A stretch of 64,000 bases of DNA from Saccharomycopsis crataegensis (lineage: Eukaryota; Ascomycota; Saccharomycetes; Ascoideales; Saccharomycopsidaceae), in assembly GCF_037102585.1 (NCBI RefSeq), contig NW_027043824.1, forward strand, positions 434,001 through 498,000, read 5' to 3'. This document shows, piece by piece, positions 1-9,880 of the stretch; within the stretch, counting starts at the first letter, position 1; every line of letters begins with the position of its first letter. Made by a program: the position numbers and the translations under genes. The notes under the pieces were generated by a model, which saw only the letters and a program-made list of their open reading frames with translations, did no database searches and was not told where the DNA came from.

Positions 1-789
1 GGGGGGCAAGATGGATGGTGGTCACCTTAGTGTTAGATGATGTGGATGCAGCTAAATTCTCTCTTTCTTATTCGAATCACTAGGGAAACGAGCGAATAAA
101 CTGAAGAGCCAAACAATCGCTAGACCTGAAACCTGAATGTGGTTTAAAAGCACTGAGAATCCAAGGAAACCTCGACTACATTTGACTAGAGAAGGTCAAA
201 AAGATTAGTTTTCCCGTCATAATGATGATAATAGCTCACTTCCTTCTCTTTTGTGTCTGCAGGATCCAAAACCGTGGTTTATTCGTCTCAATTAATTATC
301 CACCCTCTCTCAAAGTTACTTCACTCTATTTCATCATAAATCACAAAATATATCTAAAAACTATTGGAAAATACATGCTATAAAATATCTGAAAGACTCT
401 CCATCTGCGAAAACCTCCTTCAAAACAGAGAAGAAAAAAATTTGTCCCCAAAAATGGGAAAGAGAAAGCAATCACTGAGCCACCCTGGTCAGAATCCACT
501 AAATAGAACCGGAAAAGGAAAAGAGAAAATTTCACCAGATGAAGGAAGTTTCCCTGTTGATTAGGCTGCAAAATTTTAAATATAAACCATCATGCTGTCT
601 TTCGGAAAGCTTCAAGAAGTTTAGTGAAGAATATAACAGCTGCAGAGAATGCTTGCCCAGGTTTTTCGGTTTCAACATGAAAACATTTGAGTTTATGAGA
701 AGTATTAATCAATTGATAATTCAGATTTTATGTTCAAAGGCTCTCACTGGTATATCGGTCGATGGATCGTCCCTTTTTCTCATGAATTT

Positions 790-1860
790 TGACAAATTGC
801 GCGCGAAAGTTTTTCAAATTTGCGGCTGATAAAGTAAGTACATGTGAAATCGTTGAAACCTTCCGAAGACCTATTGGTGGGGGAATCCTCAGGCTCATGG
901 AAACAGCACTGGAAACGAAGAAATCGCGGCCAGAATTGGCCAAGAGAGATGAGATTGCAAGATCGTTTTTTGGGAAAATATTTGGTAAATATTTTGAGCT
1001 ACATTAACACAACAAAAATATGCCGGTAACTTCATTAACAGAGCTTTGATATATGATTATTTCAATTTTGCTTTTGATATTATCAAGGAAGGGGAGATTG
1101 ATTTTATTGAAGGTCCGTGTGTTGAGGCACTCAAAAAAGACGTGCATGAAAATTGGAGGCAAGCCTAACAGAATATGGTCTCTTGTCGTAGGTTTTTAGA
1201 ATAAACTATACAAAATCTTTGATTACTTTCGATGCTTTTTAAACGTCTCCTCACCCAAAAATTCCAATACTCGCCAAAAGATATTCTACTACTACACTAG
1301 TCTCATTATTAGTGAGATAAAATCGTACGCAATTTTAGTCAAAAACAAACAAACCAAAAATTTAGTTCGTACCGTTATCGAAATGGTATTTGTTTACTCT
1401 GACAATAAAAATGTTGCTGAACCACAAGAAATTAAAAAAGCTGAAGAATTGAAATATGCCGAGGATCCATATATCAAATTGTATAATCTTTGAAAATTCG
1501 ATTTTAAGCTATTTGGTGATAATTTGATTAAGAATGAGTCTGATGGAAAGAGGTTTTTGAGATCAGCTTTGATTTGCATCAGTAAAATATATTGATTACA
1601 ATGTATACATTGTGCCGGTGTGGGGGCATGGTGATATACGTGATGCAACTGTATTTCAAAAAGACTTGGTTGATATCAAAGTGATAGATTTAGGAATTTC
1701 TTGGTCAACAGGTATCAACAGGAAGAAAGACGTCAGAGAAAAATTTAGATGAGAATATAGAAAAACATTGGGCTATGATAAACCTGAAGACTTTTGAAAA
1801 CTTCTCGAAAGAATAGAAGTAACAGAGGAATTAAGTATTCTTATTAAATATACAGACTAA
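790..1860 (+). pseudogene. Decayed protein-kinase-like gene
   Basis: Translated pieces in shifting frames look like one decayed protein. Around 1018-1160 a 50-residue piece reads NFINRALIYDYFNFAFDIIK and continues to VEALKKDVHENW. Around 1381-1600 another piece includes DPYIKLYNL and FRSALICISKIY. Around 1628-1860 a third contains HGDIRDATVF followed about ten residues later by VIDLGIS. The last pair resembles the catalytic loop (HGDxRxxN) and the metal-binding loop (IDxG) of protein-kinase-like phosphotransferases. The asparagine expected in the loop is replaced by T, and stops plus at least two frame changes interrupt the reading, so it is almost certainly dead. The family assignment rests on two short motifs and is tentative. 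It could instead be a relic of a related small-molecule kinase. Confidence 0.4.
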
Positions 1861-1980
1861 CTGGTAATTTTTAATTAAAAGATGTAGAAAAAGTACCTCA
1901 AACCATCATTATCCTAACATAAACCGGCCAATAATCAATTTCTAACAGTGCTATTGAGATCAAAAAGTAGCTGTAGTGCC

Positions 1981-2230
1981 TTAACTAACTTTCTCAGCGT
2001 TGGTTTCTGAATCAGGTATAGCAGCCAAGGTTTCTCAAAGATTCTTGCTGTACAGTCTTTGAATATTGGTCTTATCTACACTGGAAGATTCCTCTTCTTT
2101 GGTCTCTTTAGCATTAATGTTTTTTCGCCATTGACACTGTAATTCTAACATTATTGAGATTTATAACAATACAAAATTTTATTATGGTTGTTTTCCCAAG
2201 TCCAACCAGGAAATCGGTTATGTACAAAAA
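1981..2230 (-). pseudogene. Decayed coding fragment of unknown family
   Basis: On the - strand from about 2153 down to 1981 a coding-like stretch reads LELQCQWRKNINAKETKEEE, continues to QRLYSKNL, meets one TGA, and resumes as ETLAAIPDSETNAEKVS before a terminal stop. A further piece (RFPGWTWENN) lies just upstream in another frame. The acidic, lysine-rich composition is more protein-like than the surroundings. I do not recognise the family. It may be the tail of a decayed gene or chance. Confidence 0.2.
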
Positions 2231-2419
2231 TGGAGGAGCACGTACTATATCAGTTTTTGAAGAAATAATTAAAAAAAAAAGTACCGAAATAACACATCAC
2301 AGAGAAAAACAAAAACATATAACATTATCAACAGGAAGAAACAAAAATGAAGCATAAATGAAATCTTGTATTTTCTCCTCGGCTTCCATTTACTAAAGAA
2401 AAATAAAAACCGCGCATAA

Positions 2420-3046
2420 TCACGACAAAGTTTCTGCGTTTTGCGATTCTTTCAATAAGGCAAATTCCGCCTTGACTTTCTCACCCAATCTCTTCAACAC
2501 CACTGATTCTTCTCTTGGACTGAATTTTTCTAGTTGTCTGTGTTCTACCAATTCCTGGTTCCAGTACTTGTCATCACCCTTTCTCCACAAATCTTCCCAA
2601 AATATCTTGGTGTTTTCCAACTTCAATTCATCAATAACGGTTGTAAGATCAGCTACCGACTCTTGGGTCCAAGTTGGACGATATTGTGCGGAGTACCAGA
2701 TGTTCCCATCTTCGTTCTTCTTTCTGAATGAATTAGCCAACTTCTTTTGACCCACGTCTCTCAAATGTCTGAGTTCGACAAGCGCATTGTAGGCATCCAC
2801 AGCTTTTTCGTGGTTGTCGAACGAAACAACAGACATGATTCTCCAGATATCTTTTCTAGTAGATGGGAGACGGTTTTGCCAGTTTGGACGTTGGAATTGT
2901 TTTTTGATTTGACGTTCTGCAAAATATGGAAATTGTGAATAAATGACTTGACCACTTTCCAAGTTTCTGAAAAGATACACCAGAGGAGAGTACCCTTTGC
3001 TCAAAAGCCATTTGGCATCGTGGAATCTGGCAGCAAGATTAACCAT
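2420..3046 (-). CDS. MHR1: Mhr1 / mitochondrial ribosomal protein mL67
   Basis: The 208-residue product matches yeast Mhr1 (mL67) along its length. Shared segments include VYLFRNLESGQVIYSQFP near the N-terminus, RPNWQNRLPSTRKDIWR, the LRxLRDVxQ segment, and WYSAQYRPTWTQESVADL followed by FWEDLWRKGD. In S. cerevisiae this protein is a large-subunit mitoribosomal component that has also been implicated in mtDNA homologous pairing and recombination. Length is close to the roughly 226 residues of the S. cerevisiae protein. The ATG at 3046 places VYLFRNLE at the usual distance from the start. Two CACGTG boxes lie 120-140 bp upstream. It is tandem with KEX1, 403 bp apart. Confidence 0.9.
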   Translation of the reverse strand: MVNLAARFHDAKWLLSKGYSPLVYLFRNLESGQVIYSQFPYFAERQIKKQFQRPNWQNRLPSTRKDIWRIMSVVSFDNHEKAVDAYNALVELRHLRDVGQKKLANSFRKKNEDGNIWYSAQYRPTWTQESVADLTTVIDELKLENTKIFWEDLWRKGDDKYWNQELVEHRQLEKFSPREESVVLKRLGEKVKAEFALLKESQNAETLS

Positions 3047-3449
3047 ATTGTAATATCTTGGTTATATATATAAATAATATACAGTGAAATATGTCCAAAG
3101 TATCTGAAATCTCCAATTTTTCGCTTTCGAATTTTTTTCTTTGGGAGAAAGAAAAAAAAAAAATCTTTCACGTGGTCCGGCACGTGTCAGGTTTATCAAT
3201 GCTATCATCCAATTGATCTAAGAAGATTTAGTGATCTATAATCAAATATTAATTCATTTATGAATATTAACAGCAAGGAAACAATGACATGTTTCCAAAA
3301 TACAAAAGGTCTCCACGTTTATAAGAAAAAAGAAAAGTAAGTCCGAATATATGTCATAGAGAAAAGAGTAAGAGGAAAGCGTAGAAAAGTTGAATATCAT
3401 GAATCGATATTCATTCAAGGTCAATAAAGAGTACCATTTATGGAAATTA
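3047..3449. promoter_or_regulatory. MHR1 promoter with paired CACGTG boxes
   Basis: This spacer separates MHR1 from the 3' end of KEX1, both on the - strand. Two CACGTG E-boxes at 3169-3174 and 3181-3186 are 12 bp apart, so they face the same side of the helix, and a run of A lies just beside them (3151-3163). CACGTG is the known site of Cbf1-type bHLH factors in yeasts. Binding here is inferred. Confidence 0.45.
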
Positions 3450-5696
3450 TCATTTTCTGTTTCCGCCATATGCCAAATCATCTTCGTCGCTAACTTCGAA
3501 ATCCGCATCATCTTCACCCAACATGAATTCATCATTTCCTGGTCCTCTCAATGCTTCTCTTTCAGAAGATGGCATGCCTTCAAAATGATCCACCATTTCT
3601 ATTTCTTCTTCAATATCGTAATTACTAGCCTTGTGATATTTCACATTATCCTTGAAGGGCCTCAGGAGGCCAAATTTATTGAGAAATGAGTTAAATTTAT
3701 CCTGAGAATTATTGTTATTATCATTAGTAGTGGATGGATGTGGATTAAACCCTAAATCTTCCCCGAACTCATTATTTCCATTGGCCAAGTCTGCCGAGCG
3801 AGCCTGAGAAAATGGAGCGAAATTGGTAGTATCAGCCCCGCTACCACTTTGTTCAAGGTCACCTGCAGTATCTTCTTCATTTGATTGTAAGTCCGCCCAT
3901 TGAACAGATTTCTTTTTGCCTACTCTTCTAGATGATAAGCCAATTCCATTAAGAACGGCGGCAGCCGATAGAGTATCCTCGCGCTGCTTTTTCCTGGATA
4001 AGATGGAGTGCGGAGTATCATGCGAAACGCCCTTAGAGTTATAATAAAAGAGACCGTATAGTATTACCCCGATAGTCACAAGGTAAACGAGATATCTGAA
4101 ATGGAAATAATTTTCAAGGAATTGCAATCGCGATTTATTTCGAAGATGCATGTAATAATATGTCGATGAAGAAACATTGTAAACTGGAGTAACAATCACC
4201 TCTTCCTCATTACCAGCAGCTGGTGGTTGTTTTGTTTCCGTGACAAAATTGTCAATCATCAAATCAAAGATCCCTCTGGAAACATCTGGCAAGTCAAATG
4301 GAACCATATGACTACTGTTATAAACCCTAACGTACGTTAAGTTTCTTTCATGCCATACTTTACCAACAGCAGTATCATTATAATACCAGTCTACCGAGTG
4401 CAGTCTCTCAGAAAACCCTCTATAACCATTCCAAGTCAAATCATGGATAAAATTTTCGGTACCAATGTAATTACAAATAATATCCTTGTCACCATTGAAC
4501 AATAATACTGGCAACTTGCTTAAAACTTCTGGTAGAATTTCTTCGGAAGAAGAAGATTTTTCATTGACCAAGGTAATCCCCACTCTAGTGTTACATTCTT
4601 GCCAATATGTACCTCCTTTATTTGGATTATGAGGATCTGATGCCTGTTTTTCGAAATATTCTTCATTTAAATTCAAATCTCTTTGAATCAGCTCATCAGA
4701 TAAAAAAGGATAAAGATAATTGATATCAGGTGGCCAATTCATTCCACATGATGGGAAGGAATCCATCAATCTAACATCATACATGTTGATACATTCCAGG
4801 GTGTCCGAATGCTGATGAAGAACATCCAATAAAGTTGTGAGGATGGCGTCACATTTATGGTCAACGGTGTTTTTTGCTTCCTGTGAAGAGTCTTTAGTAA
4901 TAGTATTCAATCCATTTTGACACGCCTCTTGCTTGGAATAAACCCTACTCATAAATTCCTCTTTACCGGTGATGATCCCCGACTCCAAGGCAAATGGAAT
5001 GTACGATAAACCAGTGTAACTAGCAGAAATCCACCCATTACCAATAAGGATCCCTTTCAAATTATATTTGGTAGTGGTTGATGGGTCTTCATTGTAATCG
5101 AGAATATACTTAGCAAAGTATGGCATGAACTGGCCCGCATAACTTTCCCCAGCAATATAAAGTTCCTTCTTAAGATCAGCTGGAAATAATTCGAAATATT
5201 TCTCCAAGAAAATTAGAAAATCGAAACTAATATCCGTTAACTCATTATGATATTGATCACCATAACTAAACCCCGTTCCTACAGGTTGATCTAAAAATAC
5301 CATTGATGCCAGCTCCAACCAAGTTCCATTATTGAAATACACTTCCCCTTCAGGTGTAATTCTGAGTGGTCCTACCTCCATTAATGCGCCATCCATAGAT
5401 GAGCAACCAGGGCCTCCATTTAGCCAAATCACCAATTTATTGTTACCATCACTGTTGTCAGTATTTTGCGATTTTTGTTCGAATTTCCAAAAAAAGTAGT
5501 TGGTGTGGTTAGATTCGTGGAGAGTTAGATGGCCCGCATACATTTGCGGCTGAAGGATAGAATTGATCTTATCTAAGCCTGGCAACTCATTTACTTGATA
5601 TTGGTTTACTCTTGCCTTTGGAGCATCGTGAACTACCGGTTGGCCACTGATAAGATATGCCAGAAGAGAAAACAAGTGTAGTATTATTGCCAACAT
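3450..5696 (-). CDS. KEX1: Kex1 serine carboxypeptidase
   Basis: This is a 748-residue type I membrane protein. A hydrophobic signal peptide spans residues 1-18. The S10 serine carboxypeptidase domain follows with WLNGGPGCSS (91-100), QPVGTGFSY (137-145), nucleophile Ser185 in GESYAGQ, the catalytic Asp region FNGDKD, and the catalytic His in NSSHMVPFDLP. A single membrane segment (LVYLVTIGVILYGLFYY) around residue 550 precedes a long acidic cytosolic tail, the layout of Golgi Kex1, which trims C-terminal Lys/Arg from secreted precursors such as alpha-factor and killer toxin after Kex2 cleavage. Residue 129 is encoded by CTG (5310-5312 on +), so it may be Ser. The start codon directly follows a run of about 17 A on the coding strand. 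Confidence 0.93.
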   Translation of the reverse strand: MLAIILHLFSLLAYLISGQPVVHDAPKARVNQYQVNELPGLDKINSILQPQMYAGHLTLHESNHTNYFFWKFEQKSQNTDNSDGNNKLVIWLNGGPGCSSMDGALMEVGPLRITPEGEVYFNNGTWLELASMVFLDQPVGTGFSYGDQYHNELTDISFDFLIFLEKYFELFPADLKKELYIAGESYAGQFMPYFAKYILDYNEDPSTTTKYNLKGILIGNGWISASYTGLSYIPFALESGIITGKEEFMSRVYSKQEACQNGLNTITKDSSQEAKNTVDHKCDAILTTLLDVLHQHSDTLECINMYDVRLMDSFPSCGMNWPPDINYLYPFLSDELIQRDLNLNEEYFEKQASDPHNPNKGGTYWQECNTRVGITLVNEKSSSSEEILPEVLSKLPVLLFNGDKDIICNYIGTENFIHDLTWNGYRGFSERLHSVDWYYNDTAVGKVWHERNLTYVRVYNSSHMVPFDLPDVSRGIFDLMIDNFVTETKQPPAAGNEEEVIVTPVYNVSSSTYYYMHLRNKSRLQFLENYFHFRYLVYLVTIGVILYGLFYYNSKGVSHDTPHSILSRKKQREDTLSAAAVLNGIGLSSRRVGKKKSVQWADLQSNEEDTAGDLEQSGSGADTTNFAPFSQARSADLANGNNEFGEDLGFNPHPSTTNDNNNNSQDKFNSFLNKFGLLRPFKDNVKYHKASNYDIEEEIEMVDHFEGMPSSEREALRGPGNDEFMLGEDDADFEVSDEDDLAYGGNRK

Positions 5697-6264
5697 GTCT
5701 TTTTTTTTTTTTTTTGAAGTAGTTCGATATGTAACAATAAACAGGTATCCTGTTTGTATGTGATCAACTGCTTTCTCAAGTGCCTATATTAATAATTATT
5801 GTGATAGGCGGGAAATCAAAGTGGCCATCAGCTGTTGGGCCCACGCAGTCTCAAAATATAGCAAAAAGCGGTGATGAAAAGAAAGGCAGAATAATAATAG
5901 AAAAAAAAAGAGGGTAGCCAAAGGGTTTGCAACTATTGTTTAGCTAGATTTATGGGTTTTATTGTCTTCTATCTGCGGTTAATTTACTATTTTGGCGTGG
6001 ACCTTTTTTTTTTTTTGGCTTTTTTTTTTCCGCCAAATTTGGCTGTGGGCGAAAAAAAAAATGTGAACCAACTATGAAGATAGATAAATGTATCTGATAG
6101 TAAGAGCATCTGTTCACAGGAGATTAATTACAACCCAAATGTTTATTCACCTCTATTCACCAGTCAATTTAATTAGCTAAATCGTGCAAGAACAAGAGGA
6201 AACTAGAAACATTCACCTGACGTAATCAAATACATATACGAATAATAATAATAATTGAGAGACC
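5697..6264. promoter_or_regulatory. Divergent KEX1 / NAT5 intergenic region
   Basis: This divergent promoter carries several poly(dA:dT) runs (5698-5716, 6004-6016, 6020-6029, 6051-6060). Embedded between two of them is a perfect 12-bp palindrome, GCCAAATTTGGC, at 6032-6043. Such tracts usually exclude nucleosomes. I see no ORF or RNA gene. Confidence 0.4.
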
Positions 6265-6741
6265 ATGCCATTCAAAATTGCTTTAGACGATCTCACACCA
6301 AACAACTTAGGAGTCATTGAGAAAATCAATAGTGTGTGTTTGCCAGTACAATTCGACCATCAATGGTATAAGGAATCGCTTGAAGAGAATCAGGGACATT
6401 TGGTGAAATACGCCTTTTTCAACGAACTACCGGTCGCGGCCATCAAGGCCCGAGTAATCACCAAAAAGGGTCATGCCAGTCCCTCGTTTGTCTATATCGA
6501 CTCCATCGCAGTGTTGGAGGCTTACAGAGGGTATGGTATTGGTAAGAAACTACTTGATTGGTTAGTCGAGGAAAGTAAAACCAGATTCATACACAAAATC
6601 CAGTGTCATGGCTGGAAGGAAAGCGTTGATTGGTACGTAAAACAAGGTTTTACAAATGAAGGGGAAGTAAAGGGATATTATGAGAAGCAAGGCTTGACTG
6701 GTGATGATGCTAATGCTGCCTTATTGTCCTTAGAGTTCTAA
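6265..6741 (+). CDS. NAT5: Naa50/Nat5-type N-alpha-acetyltransferase
   Basis: The 158-residue product is a single GNAT domain. The acetyl-CoA-binding motif RGYGIGKKLL sits at 88-97, after the beta-strand VYIDSIAVLEAYR. The N-terminal LDDLTPNNLGVIEKINSVCLPV matches the LGDVTPHNIKQLKRLNQVxFPV pattern of Naa50, and KYAFFNELPVAAI matches its KLAYFNDIAVGAV. Naa50/Nat5 associates with the ribosome-bound NatA complex. Yeast versions are often catalytically weak: the acetyl-CoA motif here looks intact, but activity cannot be judged from sequence. It reads away from KEX1 and is followed after 479 bp by IMG2 on the same strand. Confidence 0.8.
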   Translation: MPFKIALDDLTPNNLGVIEKINSVCLPVQFDHQWYKESLEENQGHLVKYAFFNELPVAAIKARVITKKGHASPSFVYIDSIAVLEAYRGYGIGKKLLDWLVEESKTRFIHKIQCHGWKESVDWYVKQGFTNEGEVKGYYEKQGLTGDDANAALLSLEF

Positions 6742-7220
6742 GTAGGCAAATTTCATTTAATGGTGCTTTGAAGTATATTCTCGGGATTGCTTGCTGTTTC
6801 TGGCTTGCAATGACTGCTGATGGATTGTTTTGTCTGAATTATTGAAGGTATCTTGTAACAAGTAGTAACAGGTAGTGGTTGTAATGGATATCTTCCTGCG
6901 TAGTGAATAATAATTCACTTTTTCCCCTCTGGCTGGAAAATGGATACACAAACGAAAATCAAAAAAGGGAAGTGTTATTTGTGCTAAATAAACATACATC
7001 TTCTGAATATTATAATTGAGCCATTTCACCTAATTGAAATAAGGCAGTAGTTTGTGGTTGAACCTCATATTGATGCGAAGCAGCAAGCAGACCATGTAGT
7101 ACACTCACCGGGTAACACCATTTAATGAGGAAAATTAAAAAAATTGAAAATTGAAAATTCCATTGAAGATTGATGAAGGACTACCATAGCATTAGTTAGA
7201 TCACCTTACAAATAACCAAA
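6742..7220. promoter_or_regulatory. NAT5 3' region and IMG2 promoter
   Basis: The spacer lies between two + strand genes. A CGGGTAA at 7109-7115 (reverse complement TTACCCG) is a consensus Reb1-type site about 105 bp upstream of IMG2. No other feature stands out. Confidence 0.35.
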
Positions 7221-7694
7221 ATGTTCAGATCAGCATTGAAGAATATTACATCTAAGAGACTCCAATCCACTCTTCATTTGGAGAAAGAATTATACGAAAT
7301 CAACAAGGCTAAGTACCTTCAAGAAACCGGTGCCAAACGAATTTTCCCACCATCACAAAAGCCATCCGCTTCAATCTTTCCAAAACTTGAGAATATCGAC
7401 CCAAAGAATGATCTACAGTCTAGAGACTTCCACAGTGCTAAATTAGGAATCTACTCCGTGTCCAAGACTACTACCGGTAGACTCCCCGTTTATAGTGAAA
7501 TCCGCAAGAACCAGATTCGTGAAACTATTGTCAGAAGAGTTGAAGGTGATGTCCTACAACTAAAGAAAGATTTGCAAGAAGCTTTGCCATTCATCGATCC
7601 AGCCAAGTTCAAGGTCATGCAAGAAAGTAAGAAAGTGGTTATTAAAGGAGATTATGTCAACGAAGTGCGCAATGTCTTGAAAGAGGTGCTTTAG
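7221..7694 (+). CDS. IMG2: Mitochondrial ribosomal protein mL49 (Img2)
   Basis: The 157-residue product begins with a basic mitochondrial presequence (MFRSALKNITSKRLQST). The rest matches the mL49/Img2 family, with the family signature around residue 86 (TGRLPVYSEIRKNQIRETIV), then RRVEGDVLQLKKDLQ and a C-terminal KVVIKGDYVNEVRNVL strand-helix. Img2 is a large-subunit mitoribosome protein needed for mtDNA maintenance in S. cerevisiae. Length fits the family. It is convergent with HEM13, 280 bp apart. Confidence 0.8.
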   Translation: MFRSALKNITSKRLQSTLHLEKELYEINKAKYLQETGAKRIFPPSQKPSASIFPKLENIDPKNDLQSRDFHSAKLGIYSVSKTTTGRLPVYSEIRKNQIRETIVRRVEGDVLQLKKDLQEALPFIDPAKFKVMQESKKVVIKGDYVNEVRNVLKEVL

Positions 7695-7974
7695 GCGGGT
7701 GATTTGAAGAGTAATTTTTGTCGTTAGTGTAAATAGAAGGAAATACAAAATAATACATTATTATTTGTTTATTATAGTCGGAAAAAAAAGTTAAAAATAA
7801 AAACAATCGTAACCAGAACGTAAATTTTTTAAAATAAAATAAAATATCTTAAAAAGAAAAAATAATTTTATACCATCAATCAAAATTATAAGAGAAATTT
7901 ACAAGACATCAAGAATTATAGACATAGGCACTGATTGCACTATCACGGATGATTTCTTCGTCTAAATAACAGTT

Positions 7975-8946
7975 TTAGACCGCCCAGTCGATTGGATGTT
8001 GCAAAACTTTTACCAACTTAGCTTCTTCTGAACCCTCTTCAGGTGATTGGTTGTAAACCCAGCTGACATTAGTTGGTAACGACATTAAAATCGATTCGAT
8101 TCTTGAGCCAGGGGTTTGTAATCCAAACTTAGTACCTCTGTCATAGACCAAGTTAAATTCAACATATCTGCCTCTTCTGACAAGTTGCCACTGCTTTTGT
8201 TCCTCAGTGTATGCAGTGTCCTTTCTTCTATTGACAATTGTCATGTAAGCGTCAAGCCAGCTATCGAACATTGATTCAACAATTTTCAAAATCTCATTCG
8301 GATCCTTGACATCAAAATCATCAAAGAAGATCCCACCAACCCCTCTACCTTCATTTCTGTGAGGGATCCAAAAATACTTGTCACACCAAGCTTTCCATTC
8401 AGGATACAACTTTGTGTCGAACTTATCCAACGAGTCTTTATGAGCTTGGTGGAATAACTTAGCATCTTCTTCATATAAGTAATAAGGAGTCAAATCAGAA
8501 CCACCGCCAAACCACCAAGTTTGAGGAGTTCCATCTGGGTTCCAGGTTTCAAAATATCTATAATTTAAATGGGTGGTTGGAACATGGGGGTTACGAGGAT
8601 GAATGACCATGGATAATCCGCAGGCAAAGAACTTAACGCCATTGCCATTGGCATCACCCAAGTTTTTGTGGTCTGCTCTCATTTTCTCCACGGCTTGAGG
8701 AGGTAAATTACCGTACACCACGGAGATATTGACACCACCTTTCTCAAAAGTTGTACCGTTTTCAATGACCGATGACAAACCGCCACCACCATTTGGTCTA
8801 TCCCATTGATCGAACTTGAACTTGAAACCAGAGTCCAAGCTTTCTAAACTGCTGGTGATTTTCTGTTGTTTTTCACGGATCAAGGCTTCCATCCTTTCAC
8901 GGATGGATGCATTTGGAGAATTGAAGTCTGGAAGGCTCAGCGACAT
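7975..8946 (-). CDS. HEM13: Coproporphyrinogen III oxidase
   Basis: The 323-residue product matches aerobic coproporphyrinogen-III oxidase throughout. [13 protein letters not shown] (114-126) carries the family histidines, [13 protein letters not shown] (144-156) is the signature, [15 protein letters not shown] lies at 196-210 and [20 protein letters not shown] near the C-terminus. The enzyme performs oxygen-dependent oxidative decarboxylation of coproporphyrinogen III to protoporphyrinogen IX in the cytosol. Length agrees with the 328-residue yeast enzyme. Residue 3 is a CTG codon at a non-conserved position. In yeasts this gene is oxygen- and haem-regulated; I see no definite operator. A second haem gene, HEM3, lies 42 kb away in this window. 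Confidence 0.96.
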   Translation of the reverse strand: MSLSLPDFNSPNASIRERMEALIREKQQKITSSLESLDSGFKFKFDQWDRPNGGGGLSSVIENGTTFEKGGVNISVVYGNLPPQAVEKMRADHKNLGDANGNGVKFFACGLSMVIHPRNPHVPTTHLNYRYFETWNPDGTPQTWWFGGGSDLTPYYLYEEDAKLFHQAHKDSLDKFDTKLYPEWKAWCDKYFWIPHRNEGRGVGGIFFDDFDVKDPNEILKIVESMFDSWLDAYMTIVNRRKDTAYTEEQKQWQLVRRGRYVEFNLVYDRGTKFGLQTPGSRIESILMSLPTNVSWVYNQSPEEGSEEAKLVKVLQHPIDWAV

Positions 8947-9232
8947 GATATGCTGTTGTTTTTGTTTCTACTGCGAATCAATAGGGTCAATTGGAATAAA
9001 TACTGAAAGAAAAGAAGATTCGACAAGATTCAAAGATTCCGTAGGGACTCAATATATTTATATACGACGGTGATAATGCAAGGAATACCAAATTGTGGCA
9101 CAATAAATTTTCAAACGAGAAAACGAAAAAAAAAAAAAAAAAAAAAATATTCGGTAACGGGAACCAAAATCATCTGTTTCTGCACCACGATGCAGGTGTC
9201 ATGCGACGATAGCATGCATAACAATCAATCAA
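8947..9232. promoter_or_regulatory. HEM13 promoter with long A tract
   Basis: The upstream region of HEM13 contains an A run of about 21 bp at 9127-9147, about 185 bp from the start codon, likely a nucleosome-excluding element. The spacer also holds the 3' end of ILM1. No RNA gene is apparent. Confidence 0.35.
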
Positions 9233-9880
9233 TCACTGTTCTTGTGCTTCTTCTTCCACTTCTTGTTCAGCAGTTTCATCTACTTCATCCTCATCTGAAT
9301 AATCATCGTCACGGTCAAGCATGTCATTCATGTTGAAATACCCGGACTTGTATCTTTTCACCTTTTCCTCCCTCAAATTATTGAAAATGACAAAGTTGAA
9401 CCAAATTTCAATGAATCCATAGGTACTCACTAAATTATTGGCCACTAGAGGATTTTCTGAAATATAACTGTACCCGGTCAAGGCAAAGAAGAAAAGCAAT
9501 CTAAGAGGGACCAAGTTTTCGAAATAAGTGAAATACAATTCCTTGTTGTCGACTCTCGATTTCGCAATTTCATTTTCATGAATATCTCTCATGTTTTTGG
9601 CATCAAGAATTGGCGGTCTGCTGAAAAGGTTTGAAATAGAAAAGATCGCCACGAGATCAGAGAGCGCATTGAGAGCGAGTAGCGAGCCAATTATCCCGAC
9701 CACTGGTAGATTCTTTGTTTCCGCTAAAGTGTCAGCGACCACATTGTTAAAGACATGGGCAAAGAATAGTATATATGTGTTGTAGATGATGGTTTCCGGG
9801 CTTTTGATCAACAAGAAGGCAATCGTCAACAAGAAGGCACAACGCCAGTACGAAAGAGTTACCGAACTAACAAACGCCAT
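9233..9880 (-). CDS. ILM1: Ilm1-like membrane protein
   Basis: The 215-residue product has several hydrophobic segments (about residues 10-45, 60-82, 120-140 and 145-168) and an acidic C-terminal tail. It shares the S. cerevisiae Ilm1 patterns RxAFLxTIAF near the N-terminus, VPLRLLFFFALTGYSYISEN and FIEIWFNFVIFNNLREEK. Ilm1 is named for increased loss of mitochondrial DNA and is reported as an ER protein. Its biochemical role is unclear. The gene is divergent from CDC39. Confidence 0.8.
   Translation of the reverse strand: MAFVSSVTLSYWRCAFLLTIAFLLIKSPETIIYNTYILFFAHVFNNVVADTLAETKNLPVVGIIGSLLALNALSDLVAIFSISNLFSRPPILDAKNMRDIHENEIAKSRVDNKELYFTYFENLVPLRLLFFFALTGYSYISENPLVANNLVSTYGFIEIWFNFVIFNNLREEKVKRYKSGYFNMNDMLDRDDDYSDEDEVDETAEQEVEEEAQEQ

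Larger units (their letters stand above)
1..2419. other. Gene-poor left edge with decayed coding fragments
   Basis: I find no intact gene here. The first bases are a short G run, which may be a contig edge. From roughly 790 to 1860 on the + strand, protein-like segments lie in different frames; on the - strand near 1981-2230 there is a second group. Both are given separately. The remainder (1-780 and 2231-2419) is AT-rich with only short chance ORFs. A cluster of gene relics like this would fit a rapidly evolving accessory or subtelomere-like segment, but nothing here proves a telomere. Confidence 0.5.

Noticed and set aside
1-780. Telomere or rDNA end at the window start
   Set aside because: Only a short G run is present; no telomeric repeat array or rRNA sequence is visible.
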